Below are positions 1-9,500 of a DNA stretch of 27,872 nt, piece by piece; position 1 is the first letter of the stretch, and the number at the start of each line of letters is the position of its first letter. The stretch is from Apostichopus parvimensis. Lineage: Eukaryota; Echinodermata; Holothuroidea; Aspidochirotida; Stichopodidae. The notes below the pieces were generated by a model. The model saw nothing but the letters and a program-made list of their open reading frames with translations, made no database searches and was not told where the DNA came from. The position numbers and the translations under genes are program-made. The stretch covers positions 85,177-113,048 of the forward strand of contig KN882977.1 in NCBI GenBank assembly GCA_000934455.1. Reading direction: 5' to 3'.

Positions 1-510
1 TTTGTTGATTTTCTTGAAGTGGATGTATATGATTCACAAGGTTTCAAAGTAGTTTTGAAACTATGCCTTCATTCAAGAGGAGTTTTGTAAATGAGTTTGT
101 GATATTTTAAGGTTCTTTTTTTAATATACAAAAATTTATGGAACGCCAAGGTGTTCTGTTCAGTTAAAAGATAACTAAGTCCAGTATTCTCTGATCTCAC
201 CCCAATCACAGCATGATTTCACTTTTGATAAATGTATTACATGTATGAAATGTATTTTTTTTAGATTACATCATATGATGTCATCAGTATTGAAGAGGTA
301 CACAAACATTTTTCATGGAGATAGTGTCAATGTATATACCATATGATCATTTTAATAATTGTTAAACCAAGATGTTAACCTTTGAGATACATGAAGACCA
401 TTTATTGAAGTCAATGAATATTAATGAATGTGCTTACACTACCTTCTTGAGATAATGATAAGTTAAAGCAGTATGATGTTAAAATTTTGGAGTATCCAAA
501 AATTTTAAAA
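1..510. other. Window edge, probable retrotransposon interior; no clear gene
   Basis: The first 90 bases form an open plus-strand frame that ends in TAA at 88-90 and has a coding-like composition, but it is too short to identify. The remainder is AT-rich with no convincing open frame. Because a polypurine tract and an LTR follow directly, this stretch is most likely the degenerate 3' interior of the same retrotransposon. That is an inference from position only. Confidence 0.3.
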
Positions 511-522
511 GATTGAGGGGGA
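511..522 (+). other. Polypurine tract next to the LTR
   Basis: GATTGAGGGGGA is nearly all purine and directly precedes the TGT that begins the LTR. In LTR retrotransposons such a tract primes plus-strand synthesis immediately upstream of the 3' LTR. Its presence argues that 523-1239 is a 3' LTR with internal sequence to its left rather than a solo LTR. Confidence 0.45.
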
Positions 523-1239
523 TGTCATGAAATAGTAATACTGCCTCTTTAATGTTACCGACAAACTCCATCGAGACATCGTACAGGCCCTTTATATATT
601 TATCTAGGTCAAGGAATCAGTTTTCCCACGAGAAGTTTTAACTATCTTATTGAATCTTGTTACAGGGCCTTTTCCCAAAATAGATTCCATTGTATCTGTA
701 GAACATTCGAGAAGGTTCTTCTCACGTGGTATGGAAGTTTCCATAAGAAAGGGGTGGACTTCCAAACTCCCAACCAATCAGGGCAGATCAGTGCTTTCTA
801 GACTAATTTTTATATCGTTAAGTTAATGTAGGATGAGCAGGTTATTGGCTGCCTTCTGATTGTGCGCAGTGGGAATTTTATAGAAGTAAGGTATAAAAGG
901 CGGCATGGTCCCGCATGTTCTGCACTCCGTCACAAGTTAGTTACTTCGTCACCACCTCGTCATCACTTCGTCACCATTTCATCACTCTTTCAAATTGGGT
1001 AATTGACGGAGTTAAATCATTGTAATTTTATTTGTGAGAGAATCGACAGAGAAGAAATTATACCGAATCACTAAATCAATCCGATCTTGTCAACTTGTTT
1101 TCTTTTCTGAGAACTCATTGTTTTCCTTGTCTCCTGAAGAAGCATAAAATACGGCATCAAGATAACCCCAGTACCTTTCTATCGCGAGTCCCGATACAAT
1201 ATTAACAGATTGAGGAGCCGGGCTCGGCACTATATTACA
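523..1239 (+). mobile_element. 3' LTR of a retrotransposon, probably Ty3/gypsy-like
   Basis: The block begins TGTCATG after a purine tract and ends ATTACA, giving the short TGT...ACA inverted ends of an LTR. It has a TATA box at 892-897 and downstream short repeats of the type CGTCACC/CGTCATC (about 927-988), which fit a U3-R-U5 order. Its 717-bp length is normal for an LTR. A GGGGGATGT junction is common in Ty3/gypsy elements, which is why I favour that family. No polymerase or integrase coding is visible, because the body lies left of the window. The second LTR and the target duplication cannot be checked, so the right edge is approximate. Confidence 0.5.
892..897 (+). promoter_or_regulatory. 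TATA box of the LTR promoter
   Basis: TATAAA lies in a GTATAAAAGGCGG context and is followed about 30 bases later by a C-rich initiator-like stretch. This is the expected place for the retrotransposon's own promoter (U3/R border). Confidence 0.45.
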
Positions 1240-2811
1240 CTAGGTCTCCCCAAAGGACTTTTGTAAATAGTTTTGTTTTCCTTTCTTTGGATGCCTTTGC
1301 TTTGTTTTCTTTTTTTAAGAAGGGGGAGTTGTTACTTGTTTTGTCGTTTTTGGCCTCCCTTGTTCCTCTCCCGCCTTTGAGGGGCTTGCCTGTGTTGTGT
1401 TCTTTTACTTGTTGAGAAAAACGAGTAGCCATGTGCGCACATGGTGTCATCTACGACAGACGAACAGTGAATCGAGAGACAAGATTTTCAGAGTAAGTCG
1501 TGGATTTTTCAATATCCTTTCCAGTACTTCTATTCAACCCATATACTTTCAAATTTTTTAATCTTTGAGAAATATGTCTCTCTTTAAACAGTCTGGGCTA
1601 AATATTTGTCGGAAATGAACTAAAACATTTACTGCTAATTAGCTTAATCAATGCCAAGCAATACTGGAATGAATATTATGTCCTTCAAATAGTTGCTGAA
1701 AACAGGGAACTACAAGCAGGGCTTGACATAAGCCTCAAAAAGGGCACAGCAAAAACAAAATGAAACTGAGGAAGGGCACTGACAGCGTTTTTCGCAACAC
1801 TTAGTCATTTGAGGAGCGGTAAAAGTGTAAAATCAGATTATTTGAATACAATACAAAAACAAGAATTAGACTACCAATTTTTTTTTTCAAGTTGGAAGTT
1901 TTAGTTACAGTTTTAAGTTGTCAGGTGAAAAACTGCAAAAATCATGATATCGAATGACAAAAACTTTGACAAAAACTCCTTAATTTTTTTATATATTGCA
2001 AATTATGACTGATGGCATGTACAAAATGCCTAATGAAATAATTCAGGTATTTAATCACCTTTAGAGTGTATTGGTCTTCTGACACAAAACATTTTTTTTT
2101 CTTCACGTTCTTTTTGGTTCATTAACCAACTCGGCAGTTCCATACTTTGTCGGCAAAAGATGTTTTCCAAACAGATAATTGTGTATTGTGGATTTGATTT
2201 TCTGCAAACAAGCTCATGAGGGGTCGTGTGTCATTTCATTTTGATATTAATAACTTGAAACTCGGAACAAAGTGATTACAACTTGTTAAAAAGTTTTGAA
2301 TATTGTAGTAATTTAGGGCTCTTATATATTTAGGTTAGATGGAGATTTCCACATGTTTATTGTTAGGCCTAGTAGTCTACTTGGGCTGCTAGTATTATAT
2401 TTGACTGTTAAGGGTTTGCCTGGGCATAACCAAGCTGTCATGATACCGATATTTAACAAACTTTTTTAACTGGTTTAGAAAATGAATATTTAACACATGC
2501 TTATGAATGCATTTAAAGCACATTACGTACTACGTAAGCTCCACCCATTCCCTATGATTTATGGCAATATTAGATTTTAAGTTATGTCTTCGCTGTAATT
2601 TTACTAATAGAGGGAATGGTCCCTGAAGTTTGTGAACAACCTTCGTACAAAGTCAAAAGGATTTTACTGTGTGAATTCCCTCACATTAAACTCATTGGAA
2701 AAGTCCCATTGACTTAATGTGTGAAAGAAAACTGATCATCAAAGAGCAACCTCCACAAGGAAACCTCCACAAGATTGTTGGGTTACTCTATGATGTAACT
2801 TAGTGTACAAA
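1240..2811. other. No gene recognised
   Basis: AT-rich intergenic sequence without a supported open frame or RNA gene. The minus-strand open frame at 1235-1450 is low-complexity lysine/threonine-rich and partly overlaps the LTR edge, so I do not count it. Confidence 0.5.
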
Positions 2812-2847
2812 TCATAATGTACAGCACTGAAAGATGGTCAGGAACCG

Positions 2848-2944
2848 ATGGCAAAAAATGGAAAAATGGAACAATTAAAGCCTGAGAAAAATTATTTTTG
2901 TCATTGCTCCCACAAACATTTTGCACCTTTTAATGATAAGAAAG
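2848..2944 (+). CDS. Candidate first coding exon of an unidentified plus-strand gene
   Basis: An ATG in good context (ACCGATGG) follows an in-frame TAA at about 2812. It opens 32 codons plus one base up to a GTGAGG donor. The peptide begins MAKNGKMEQL and holds a Cys/His cluster, CHCSHKHF, at residues 18-25 that could bind a metal. The one-base phase matches the acceptor at 4395, where a second candidate exon begins. If unspliced, the frame runs to a TGA at 3022-3024 (58 residues). I do not recognise the protein. The alternative is a chance frame or a transposon remnant, since similar coding-like stretches with stops follow directly. Confidence 0.3.
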
Positions 2945-3004
2945 GTGAGGCTGCAGAACCCAAACAAATATATTCTAAAATTCTTAAATTTAAATCTGTG
3001 TCTA

Positions 3005-3364
3005 GCAGAATATACTGGTACTGACCTGAATCTGCAAATGACTCACGATTCTTCTGTAAAAACAAAAAGTTCAGACAACATTACATATAATGATCAACCA
3101 ATGTGTCTTTTGGAACAGAATATCAAAAGTTTGTAATTCATCCTGTACATTTAACACCGTACACAAAACAAAAACAAGCAAACAAAGATTAGTGATTCCT
3201 TGTCACATTTTGCATTAGAATATTTCATGGGTAAAAAAAGACAAAATTACTAGTTTAGACCATTGCTGGATTCACATGATCAACAAGGTTTTCATGCGTA
3301 TGTGGACCCTGCTTACAATGCATATGATGTCTTAAACAAATCCAAAGAAAATAGGAGAAAATGA
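3005..3364 (+). pseudogene. Coding-like remnant with three internal stops
   Basis: One plus-strand frame reads from about 3005 to the TGA at 3362-3364 and is interrupted only by TAA (3134), TAA (3152) and TAG (3251). The segments between stops have protein-like composition, for example EYTGTDLNLQMTHDSS near the start and a tyrosine-rich AYVDPAYNAYDVL near the end. The preceding ATG frame (2848) is shifted relative to it. This looks like a decayed coding region or an untranslated part of the candidate gene. There is no recognisable domain. In AT-rich DNA a few open stretches also occur by chance, so confidence is low. Confidence 0.22.
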
Positions 3365-3604
3365 CCCTACCTGGCTACGAATGTAGCCAGGCTCTGTAAG
3401 ATTATGGATCCTTAAGTACTACACCTTTACTAGCTAGGTGTTCGAGGGTAAGCCTATGTAGTAACTCACTTTAACTTTGAACTGCTACTCGATTAGTAAA
3501 TTTGCGTTTTTTTCAATTTGCTATTCTTTTCATATGGTGCAGGAAAATGTCAATGTTATTCCACTACACTGCTAAAATCAAAGCCATCTTTTACACAATG
3601 AAAA

Positions 3605-3992
3605 GCTTCAGGCAGTGGCGGAGCTAGGGGTATTGGTCAGGGGGGGGCGAGAATAGTCTGTAGGGGCGCTTTCGACACTATCTAAGCGGAGCGCCACCAT
3701 TGGTTGGCGCGGATTGTACAGAAATTTTTTGAGTAAAGATACACTCTAGATCGCCGGAAATGACCCTTTCCGGGCCTTGCTAATTTGCAGATAAACGAAG
3801 AATAAATAGGTGTTATCGCCATTTTGTCAAAAAATAAAACAAAAAAAATGTGACAAATGTCAATAGGTAGATGAGAGCGCAACAAAAAAGTCAATAATCG
3901 CAAATAAGTAAAAAGTGGTAAAAAGCTGAAAAGGGCGCCAGCAGTCCATTTGAGTCCCCTGACTGTATGGACGCTCCGCTACTGGCTTCAGG
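3605..3992. mobile_element. hAT-type non-autonomous element with 8-bp target duplication
   Basis: The element occupies 3613-3984 (372 bp). Its ends are CAGTGGCGGAGC on the left and GCTCCGCTACTG on the right, imperfect terminal inverted repeats of the CAGTGGCGGA type seen in hAT transposons. It is flanked by a perfect 8-bp direct repeat GCTTCAGG (3605-3612 and 3985-3992), the target-site duplication length expected of hAT. There is no transposase, so it is a MITE-like derivative. A longer relative lies inverted at 12178-12841 and shares both ends, while its middle is about 320 bp larger. Confidence 0.85.
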
Positions 3993-4394
3993 TTGACAAA
4001 GCATGTATCGTCCACTTACAACCTGTTCAAGTATAAATCCTGTTGAGCATAGTGCATTTTCTATCTAACAAGGTTAAAATTCTTACTCAACAATTGCGAG
4101 TTGCCCAGTGTATTTGTTGAGGCCTGGTAGCAATGTCCTTCAGTATGATGCCTTTGATATCATAAATAACTACTGATTATTATTTTCATATGTCTGTGTT
4201 ATAAAACTCCCACCAATTCAACACTATGGTTGAAGCCTTTATTACCACTTCAAAAGCTATTGATAAGGTGACCCATCATTGATTTCTAACATGTTAGTGG
4301 TGTGTACTGTATCTGACAAAATGTTAAATTAAAAAGGAAATTTAAGCATCAAACCAAACAAGGTTTACTTCTAAGCACACTATTTTTATCCTAG
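3993..4394. other. No gene recognised
   Basis: AT-rich sequence between the hAT-type element and the candidate exon at 4395. It ends in a reasonable splice acceptor (TATTTTTATCCTAG). Nothing else is supported. Confidence 0.45.
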
Positions 4395-4546
4395 ATGAAT
4401 ATTGTTTTGTGAGTAAAGCCACAAACATTCTGAGATCTTACCAGAAGGTGAAAGATTTTGGTACGCATTTCCCGGAAATGACTGCACTGAATACACCCGG
4501 CTTTGATGTTATCTTTCAAGAAAGAATGAAAGATAATATGAAACAG
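4395..4546 (+). CDS. Candidate internal exon of an unidentified plus-strand gene
   Basis: A pyrimidine-rich acceptor ending CCTAG at 4391-4394 and a consensus donor CAG|GTAAGC at 4547 bracket 152 bases. Read with two bases completing a split codon, they give 50 codons with no stop. The peptide is protein-like (for example SYQKVKDFGTHFPEMTALN, then TPGFDVIFQERMKDN). Its entry phase fits the donor at 2944 and its exit phase (0) fits the acceptor at 7920. I cannot name the protein. It lies just beyond the 3' end of the minus-strand receptor gene, so it would belong to a separate, convergent or overlapping gene. Confidence 0.35.
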
Positions 4547-6181
4547 GTAAGCACTTTTGTTTGAAGAAATTCAACAATTTTAAGTTTATAATGTATTCTT
4601 ATTGAATAACAGAAAGGCGGATAGTAAATGAATGGAAAAGGCTAGTGAAACGTTATACGTGGTTGGTTACATTTAGTAAACACAAAATCTATATTAACTG
4701 CACCTACAAATCCAATCAATAAATTGAAGATAAAGAAAACTATTTCTGCTACTTACCTTTGTTGTTTACTGGTTGCTGCAATTTAAATGTCAGAAAGATT
4801 TGTGGTCATAGATTCCAAAAGTGTTGTAAACAAGGTGAGAAGATAGATGTAAATTTATCAAAATGGTTTCAAGTATTTTGTTCCATTATTAACTTAACAC
4901 AGAATGGACCAGCTAAATTTGAGCTAATATCTCATAGCAGGCTTACATGTTCCCACTGTAGTTTAACATCAATGGCCAGTACTAAGGTTGATTTGTTCAC
5001 ATTCAAATAAAATTACAAGTACAAAGAGAGAATTTGTCAACATTAGAGATCACAGCATTAACTTTAGCATGTCTTTGATTTGGGATATTCTTTAAGTCAG
5101 ACAATGTGCCAATAATGTGGAAGTGAAAATATACTTCACTGTTATTTCAAAACTTCAGCCCAACATCTACTGATTAATTCAACTCAAATGTGTCTGAATG
5201 TAACTTAATTAGTTAACTGAATAACCCTCCTTTCTTCACTCCAGGGAGTGTGTTATTGTAGATGGTCTGTGATGTCAAGATGGTTATAGCAAATGTTATT
5301 TAAAATCACTACTCTCCTGTTATAATATTCTATTAGTTGAAAGAAAATCATTCAATGTTGTCTGTATTTCACAGATAACCATAATGACATACTGGTATTG
5401 TCATAACACTGTTCTTTTTCAAATAATGTAGGCTTGTCAGTAACTTCCATGGTGAATACTTCCATTGGAGGAGAAACAAAGTTCCTCTGCTTTCAAAAGT
5501 TATCACCCTTGCTTCAATTCCCACTTTCAAAAACGCCAAATAACATGCACTGACCTGGCCACAATTGTCTACTATGCAGCAAGGAAAGAATAAATTTCAG
5601 TTGTTGTGATTGACAGAATGCATACCACTGCAGTATAATCCTATGTGGATCGTAATCAATGTAGAATACACACACATCCGACAAACTCTTCACAGAGTGC
5701 CGAAGCCAATTTTTCAGAAACGTTTTGTCACTTAATATTCTTCAGACATAAATTTCCATATATTTAAATTCACATAAAACTTCCCACAGTTATGACCCAT
5801 GGGTTTAACTCATTGATGGACAATGCTACTGGTGATAAACTCCAGTTTGACCTAAACCTAACAAGCAAAGATAAGTAAGATGGTCTCGAAAAAGAGGCAC
5901 AAAGACTTCCTGGAGAATTAACATGAAATTCAACCATTTCATGATTTCTCTTGTAATAAGCACAAAATGACATCTGAACTATTCTGTTGCACTGCATATT
6001 GTGCAACTTCACAGAAAAAAAATTGCTTAAAGTTATGGTTGCTGTAAATCTGAACAAGCCTCTCGGAGAGGCAGTTTGGAAGCATCCTTTCATTAGGCTG
6101 CCAGTAGCTTCACATAACCTTTGACATTATATTACTGTGCCCCTCCTTTTAAGCAACTATCAGCTGATTATTGTTACCAGC
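4547..6181. other. No gene recognised
   Basis: AT-rich sequence on the 3' side of the receptor gene. Several short open frames exist on both strands (for example minus 5770-6093), but they have no splice context or recognisable composition. Only an extended 3' untranslated region or the intron of the candidate plus-strand gene could be argued. Confidence 0.45.
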
Positions 6182-6187
6182 TTTATT
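6182..6187 (-). terminator. Polyadenylation signal AATAAA of the Ig-receptor gene
   Basis: On the minus strand AATAAA lies about 240 bases downstream of the TGA stop at 6424-6426. This is a normal 3' UTR length, so it is a credible cleavage/polyadenylation signal for the receptor gene. Other signals further downstream cannot be excluded. Confidence 0.45.
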
Positions 6188-6423
6188 CAAATTTAGATTC
6201 AAAGCCAAATGATGAACCTTAGGACATACATGTGTTTGTATGCTATATTTTCTTGCAAAATGCAAAGCAGAAATTTGAACCAAAAATGTAACAAAGACAA
6301 TGATCTACAAGTAACTAAGCTTTGTTTACACATACAGATAACTGTATCAACGGTAGGGTACATCCACCAAAGCAAAATATTCGATCATTACCAGAATATA
6401 CATAAACAATCTCTGATTATTTC

Positions 6424-6559
6424 TCAAAGCAACTGAAAGTCAGTAAAATATCTCACCAGAGGTACCTCTTCTTCTTGCCTAATTGGGTGTTCAGCCTCTT
6501 CGCGATCTGTGGTGAAGATGAAAGCTCTTATATCTGACATGGGCAATGACTTTTTACCT
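6424..6559 (-). CDS. Receptor gene, last coding exon: cytoplasmic tail and stop
   Basis: The acceptor is TTGTTTTGTAG|A with a pyrimidine-rich lead. Entry phase is 2, matching the 19-nt microexon at 7202-7184, and the joined codon gives Arg. The exon encodes 44 further residues starting GKKSLPMSD and ending YFTDFQLL, then TGA. The membrane-proximal part is basic (RGKK) and the middle is acidic (DREEAE, RQEEE). The single Tyr (VRYFTD) does not match an ITIM or ITAM. The final DFQLL matches the acidic-dileucine DxxLL pattern used in sorting of some receptors, an inference from pattern only. A possible internal donor CTG|GTGAGA near the end could give a different C-terminus through exons I cannot place. 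Confidence 0.65.
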
Positions 6560-9500
6560 CTACAAAACAATAGGATTATTGTACTGAAGAAGAGGATCCC
6601 AACAAAGTTCATCCAAGCTTTACTTACAGGAATTATTGTTAACAATTTTCTCTGGCTTTGATCTCTGGGGACCTCAAAAAGGCCTTTGAACTCTCCAGCA
6701 ATGGATAAGTGTCTTGTCCTCACTAGAGTGGATCCACTTACAATGTATGAAGTATACTCAAGTTAATTTGGGAGTTACCATGTGTACTAAGTTTTCAGAA
6801 AAAGGGAGCAAGATCTAAAGAGAGGAATATTGACAAAATGCAAATTCTTGTAAAATTTTTCCCAATACAAGAACTCCTCCTTGATGAACATTGGGTTCAT
6901 ACAAATGTTATAATAAATTAATGACCTCAGCAAAATTTAAAGAGTTCTGCAACAACTCTGGAGATATCTGGAATGACCAAGAAATGCCATACAGTAGTCA
7001 GTTTCCCTATACGTTCTGTATGTCACATATCAATGCATCAAAGCATGTATTGGAAGAACCACAATGCCAACTCAATGGGCAAAATGTATGTTATTATGAA
7101 GTATGAATCTGACAGACTTATGGATGGCCAACTGAAATCCTATATAGAAACATTTAACATGCACGAATACAGTGTAATCTTACCGTTTCTCTGTCTTGGG
7201 TTCTGAAGAGAAAGAAATATTATGTGAAACTTAGTTGAAACACTACAACAATTGATCGTACTAACAAATACATCAACTCACTGTGTGTTGAGATATTGAA
7301 ACATCACATTTGTACCATCATTAATTAAATGAATGTGTACTGGGAAGTTGAAACAATACATAAGGACATTCAGTACCTTGAACTCATATAAGTTCAATGT
7401 TAGTGTAAATGAAAATCACAAAATTATACTAAGCTGCAATCCACTAGATACACTTTGATTATTCTTATTGTATCATTGAATAACAATGTTGCAACAACAT
7501 AATGACAAATAGAAACATAAGTTCAAAAGAGTGACTTCTATTTAAGTAGCTGCAGTAACGTTACGCAGATGTGAAAAAAGACATGAACCTCTAAATAATT
7601 GTACAAAATGTAACCTTTGAATTATTCCCTATTCTAATTGGCTAAAAAGTAAAAGTGTTACTGATGTTGCAAGTTTTGGACACACTGCATGCAGCCATTT
7701 CAATATTCTTGCAAACATTCTTGATGATGTTCCAGTAAAATCCCTTTCAAACTCTTAGATTTTTGGATATATGGTAGACACTTTCATTAAAACAGACTTT
7801 GAAACTTTGCTGTCTAGATTCTCTATGCAGCACAAATTGACTTCAAGGCACCTCTTTTTACTGTTAAGATCTAGTCAACAATTTATGATATAATTTTTGC
7901 CTTTGTGAATGTTTTTACAGGCAGGCTTAAACTTCCATATAGGAAATACACAGCCATCAAATACAGGTGAATACATTAATAACTTACCACACAATTTCTA
8001 TAAAACTTCCTCACATAATCTTTACAAAGTTTCGAGCGAGTTAGGAGGAACAAGTTTATCTCTGGAAAAAGGTAAAGATATGAAGATCAATGCACAAGAT
8101 TATGCCTTTGTAATATGCATTAAAAGTTGCATATGAGGTTAAGTAGATGGCTTTGCTAAAGTACTGTAAGCCTGCCCAACTTATCTTCTCTAATGAAGTA
8201 GAAAACCAACATACTTAGTGATTTTCACACCCTGACTCTGTTGACCTTGAATGACATTTGACCTCCACATGAAATGAAAGGGTTCTTGTAATCGATAAGG
8301 TCAATAAACTTACTAATTATAGAGCACGTCCAAGTTTTACCTTCATAGCTAACATGTTTACAGATATATGAACTGTTGACCTTGATTGACCCCCATGACC
8401 TCCCTAGAAAGCAATAGGCTGATGTAGATCCATATAATATGTAAAACCAGAAAACCCAAATGTTTTATGATTCTTGCCAATTTTCATAGCACCGCACACA
8501 ATGTCTTCAAGTATGGTTTTGGGAGGATGTTCATTTGTAATGATTGGCAAGGTGATATCTACAAGATTTCTGAGTTTGTGCTCTCTTTGTTTCAAATGGC
8601 CCTTGACCATGACAGTAAGCAAAGCATCCCTTTGCTCACTGACTAAGGTGATCCACATGCTGATCAGATGAAGTGTATGTAAGCTTTACAGTTTGAGTTG
8701 GTCTTTACAACTTTTCAAGGCGTTGACCTCTTATGGCTTTGAATGACCTTTGACGTATAGTGAGTAGTAAAAATCTTGTAATTATTGAGGTGGATCAACC
8801 TACTACAACTAAGGTTCATCCAGTCTTTACTCTTGGAGTTACTGTATTTCAACCTTTGATTGATTTCTTCTCAAGTTTTCTTCATACTATCAAGAAAAGC
8901 CAGCATGAGCAATCTCATTGAAAATAACAGCTGTCAACATGTTTTACTAGTGAACTATGGAGTATAGTATTTCTTATATAGAAAATGTTACACTGAGGGG
9001 GGGGGGGGGGGGGGTGAGGGAGGAATTAGGGTTGGGGTTCTCTGGGAACCTGATTGCTGCTGATGGAGAAATTAACATTATTCCAACAACACTATACATA
9101 ACTTGGGATGGGTACATCAACAGAAGTCTCACAGATCTAAGATTTCATAAGATAATAGTTGGACTGGCCATGAGCCTACATTCAGACACTGTACCAAACA
9201 GACATGGCTATTAATTGTAAAACTGCAATCTGCTGATACATTAAGCTCTGTATGGAATGTCATCACCTGATTTCCATATTAAATTTGCAGTTCAAACACA
9301 GGTATACAATCAATGTCATAACTTGTTTCCAATTGTTCCATTGAGGCACCAACTTACCTATTAAAAGAATCGTTAGTAACACTGTGATGTAAGTTTGTGG
9401 CCACACTATCCAGCCCTCCCAATCTTGATCTGTAAATGAAAACAAATGTAGCAATATTGAATAGAAACTGATGTATTACTAACCTATTCTCTTACCACTT

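Larger units (their letters stand above)
7203..9357. other. Intron with dispersed repeat modules
   Basis: This is an intron of the minus-strand receptor gene. About 8225-8870 holds two or three degraded copies of a module of the form GTTGACCTTGAATGACCTTTGACC followed by a 'caataggg/aagg ttc' style stretch. It is related in style to the repeats at 10.1, 16.5 and 26.2 kb. The short open frames here (for example minus 8404-8658) fall inside that repeat and are not counted. Confidence 0.45.

Noticed and set aside
3370-3391. Perfect hairpin CCTGGCTAC-GAAT-GTAGCCAGG, considered as an RNA gene or SINE promoter
   Set aside because: The following sequence has only a weak B-box-like GTTCGA and does not fold as a tRNA; an isolated 9-bp stem is not enough.
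3682-3903. 73-codon minus-strand open frame
   Set aside because: Entirely inside the hAT-type element, not a transposase; broken in the longer copy.
8957-9214. 85-codon plus-strand open frame beginning before the G18 tract
   Set aside because: The glycine run is the translated homopolymer; no splice signals or homologous copy support it.
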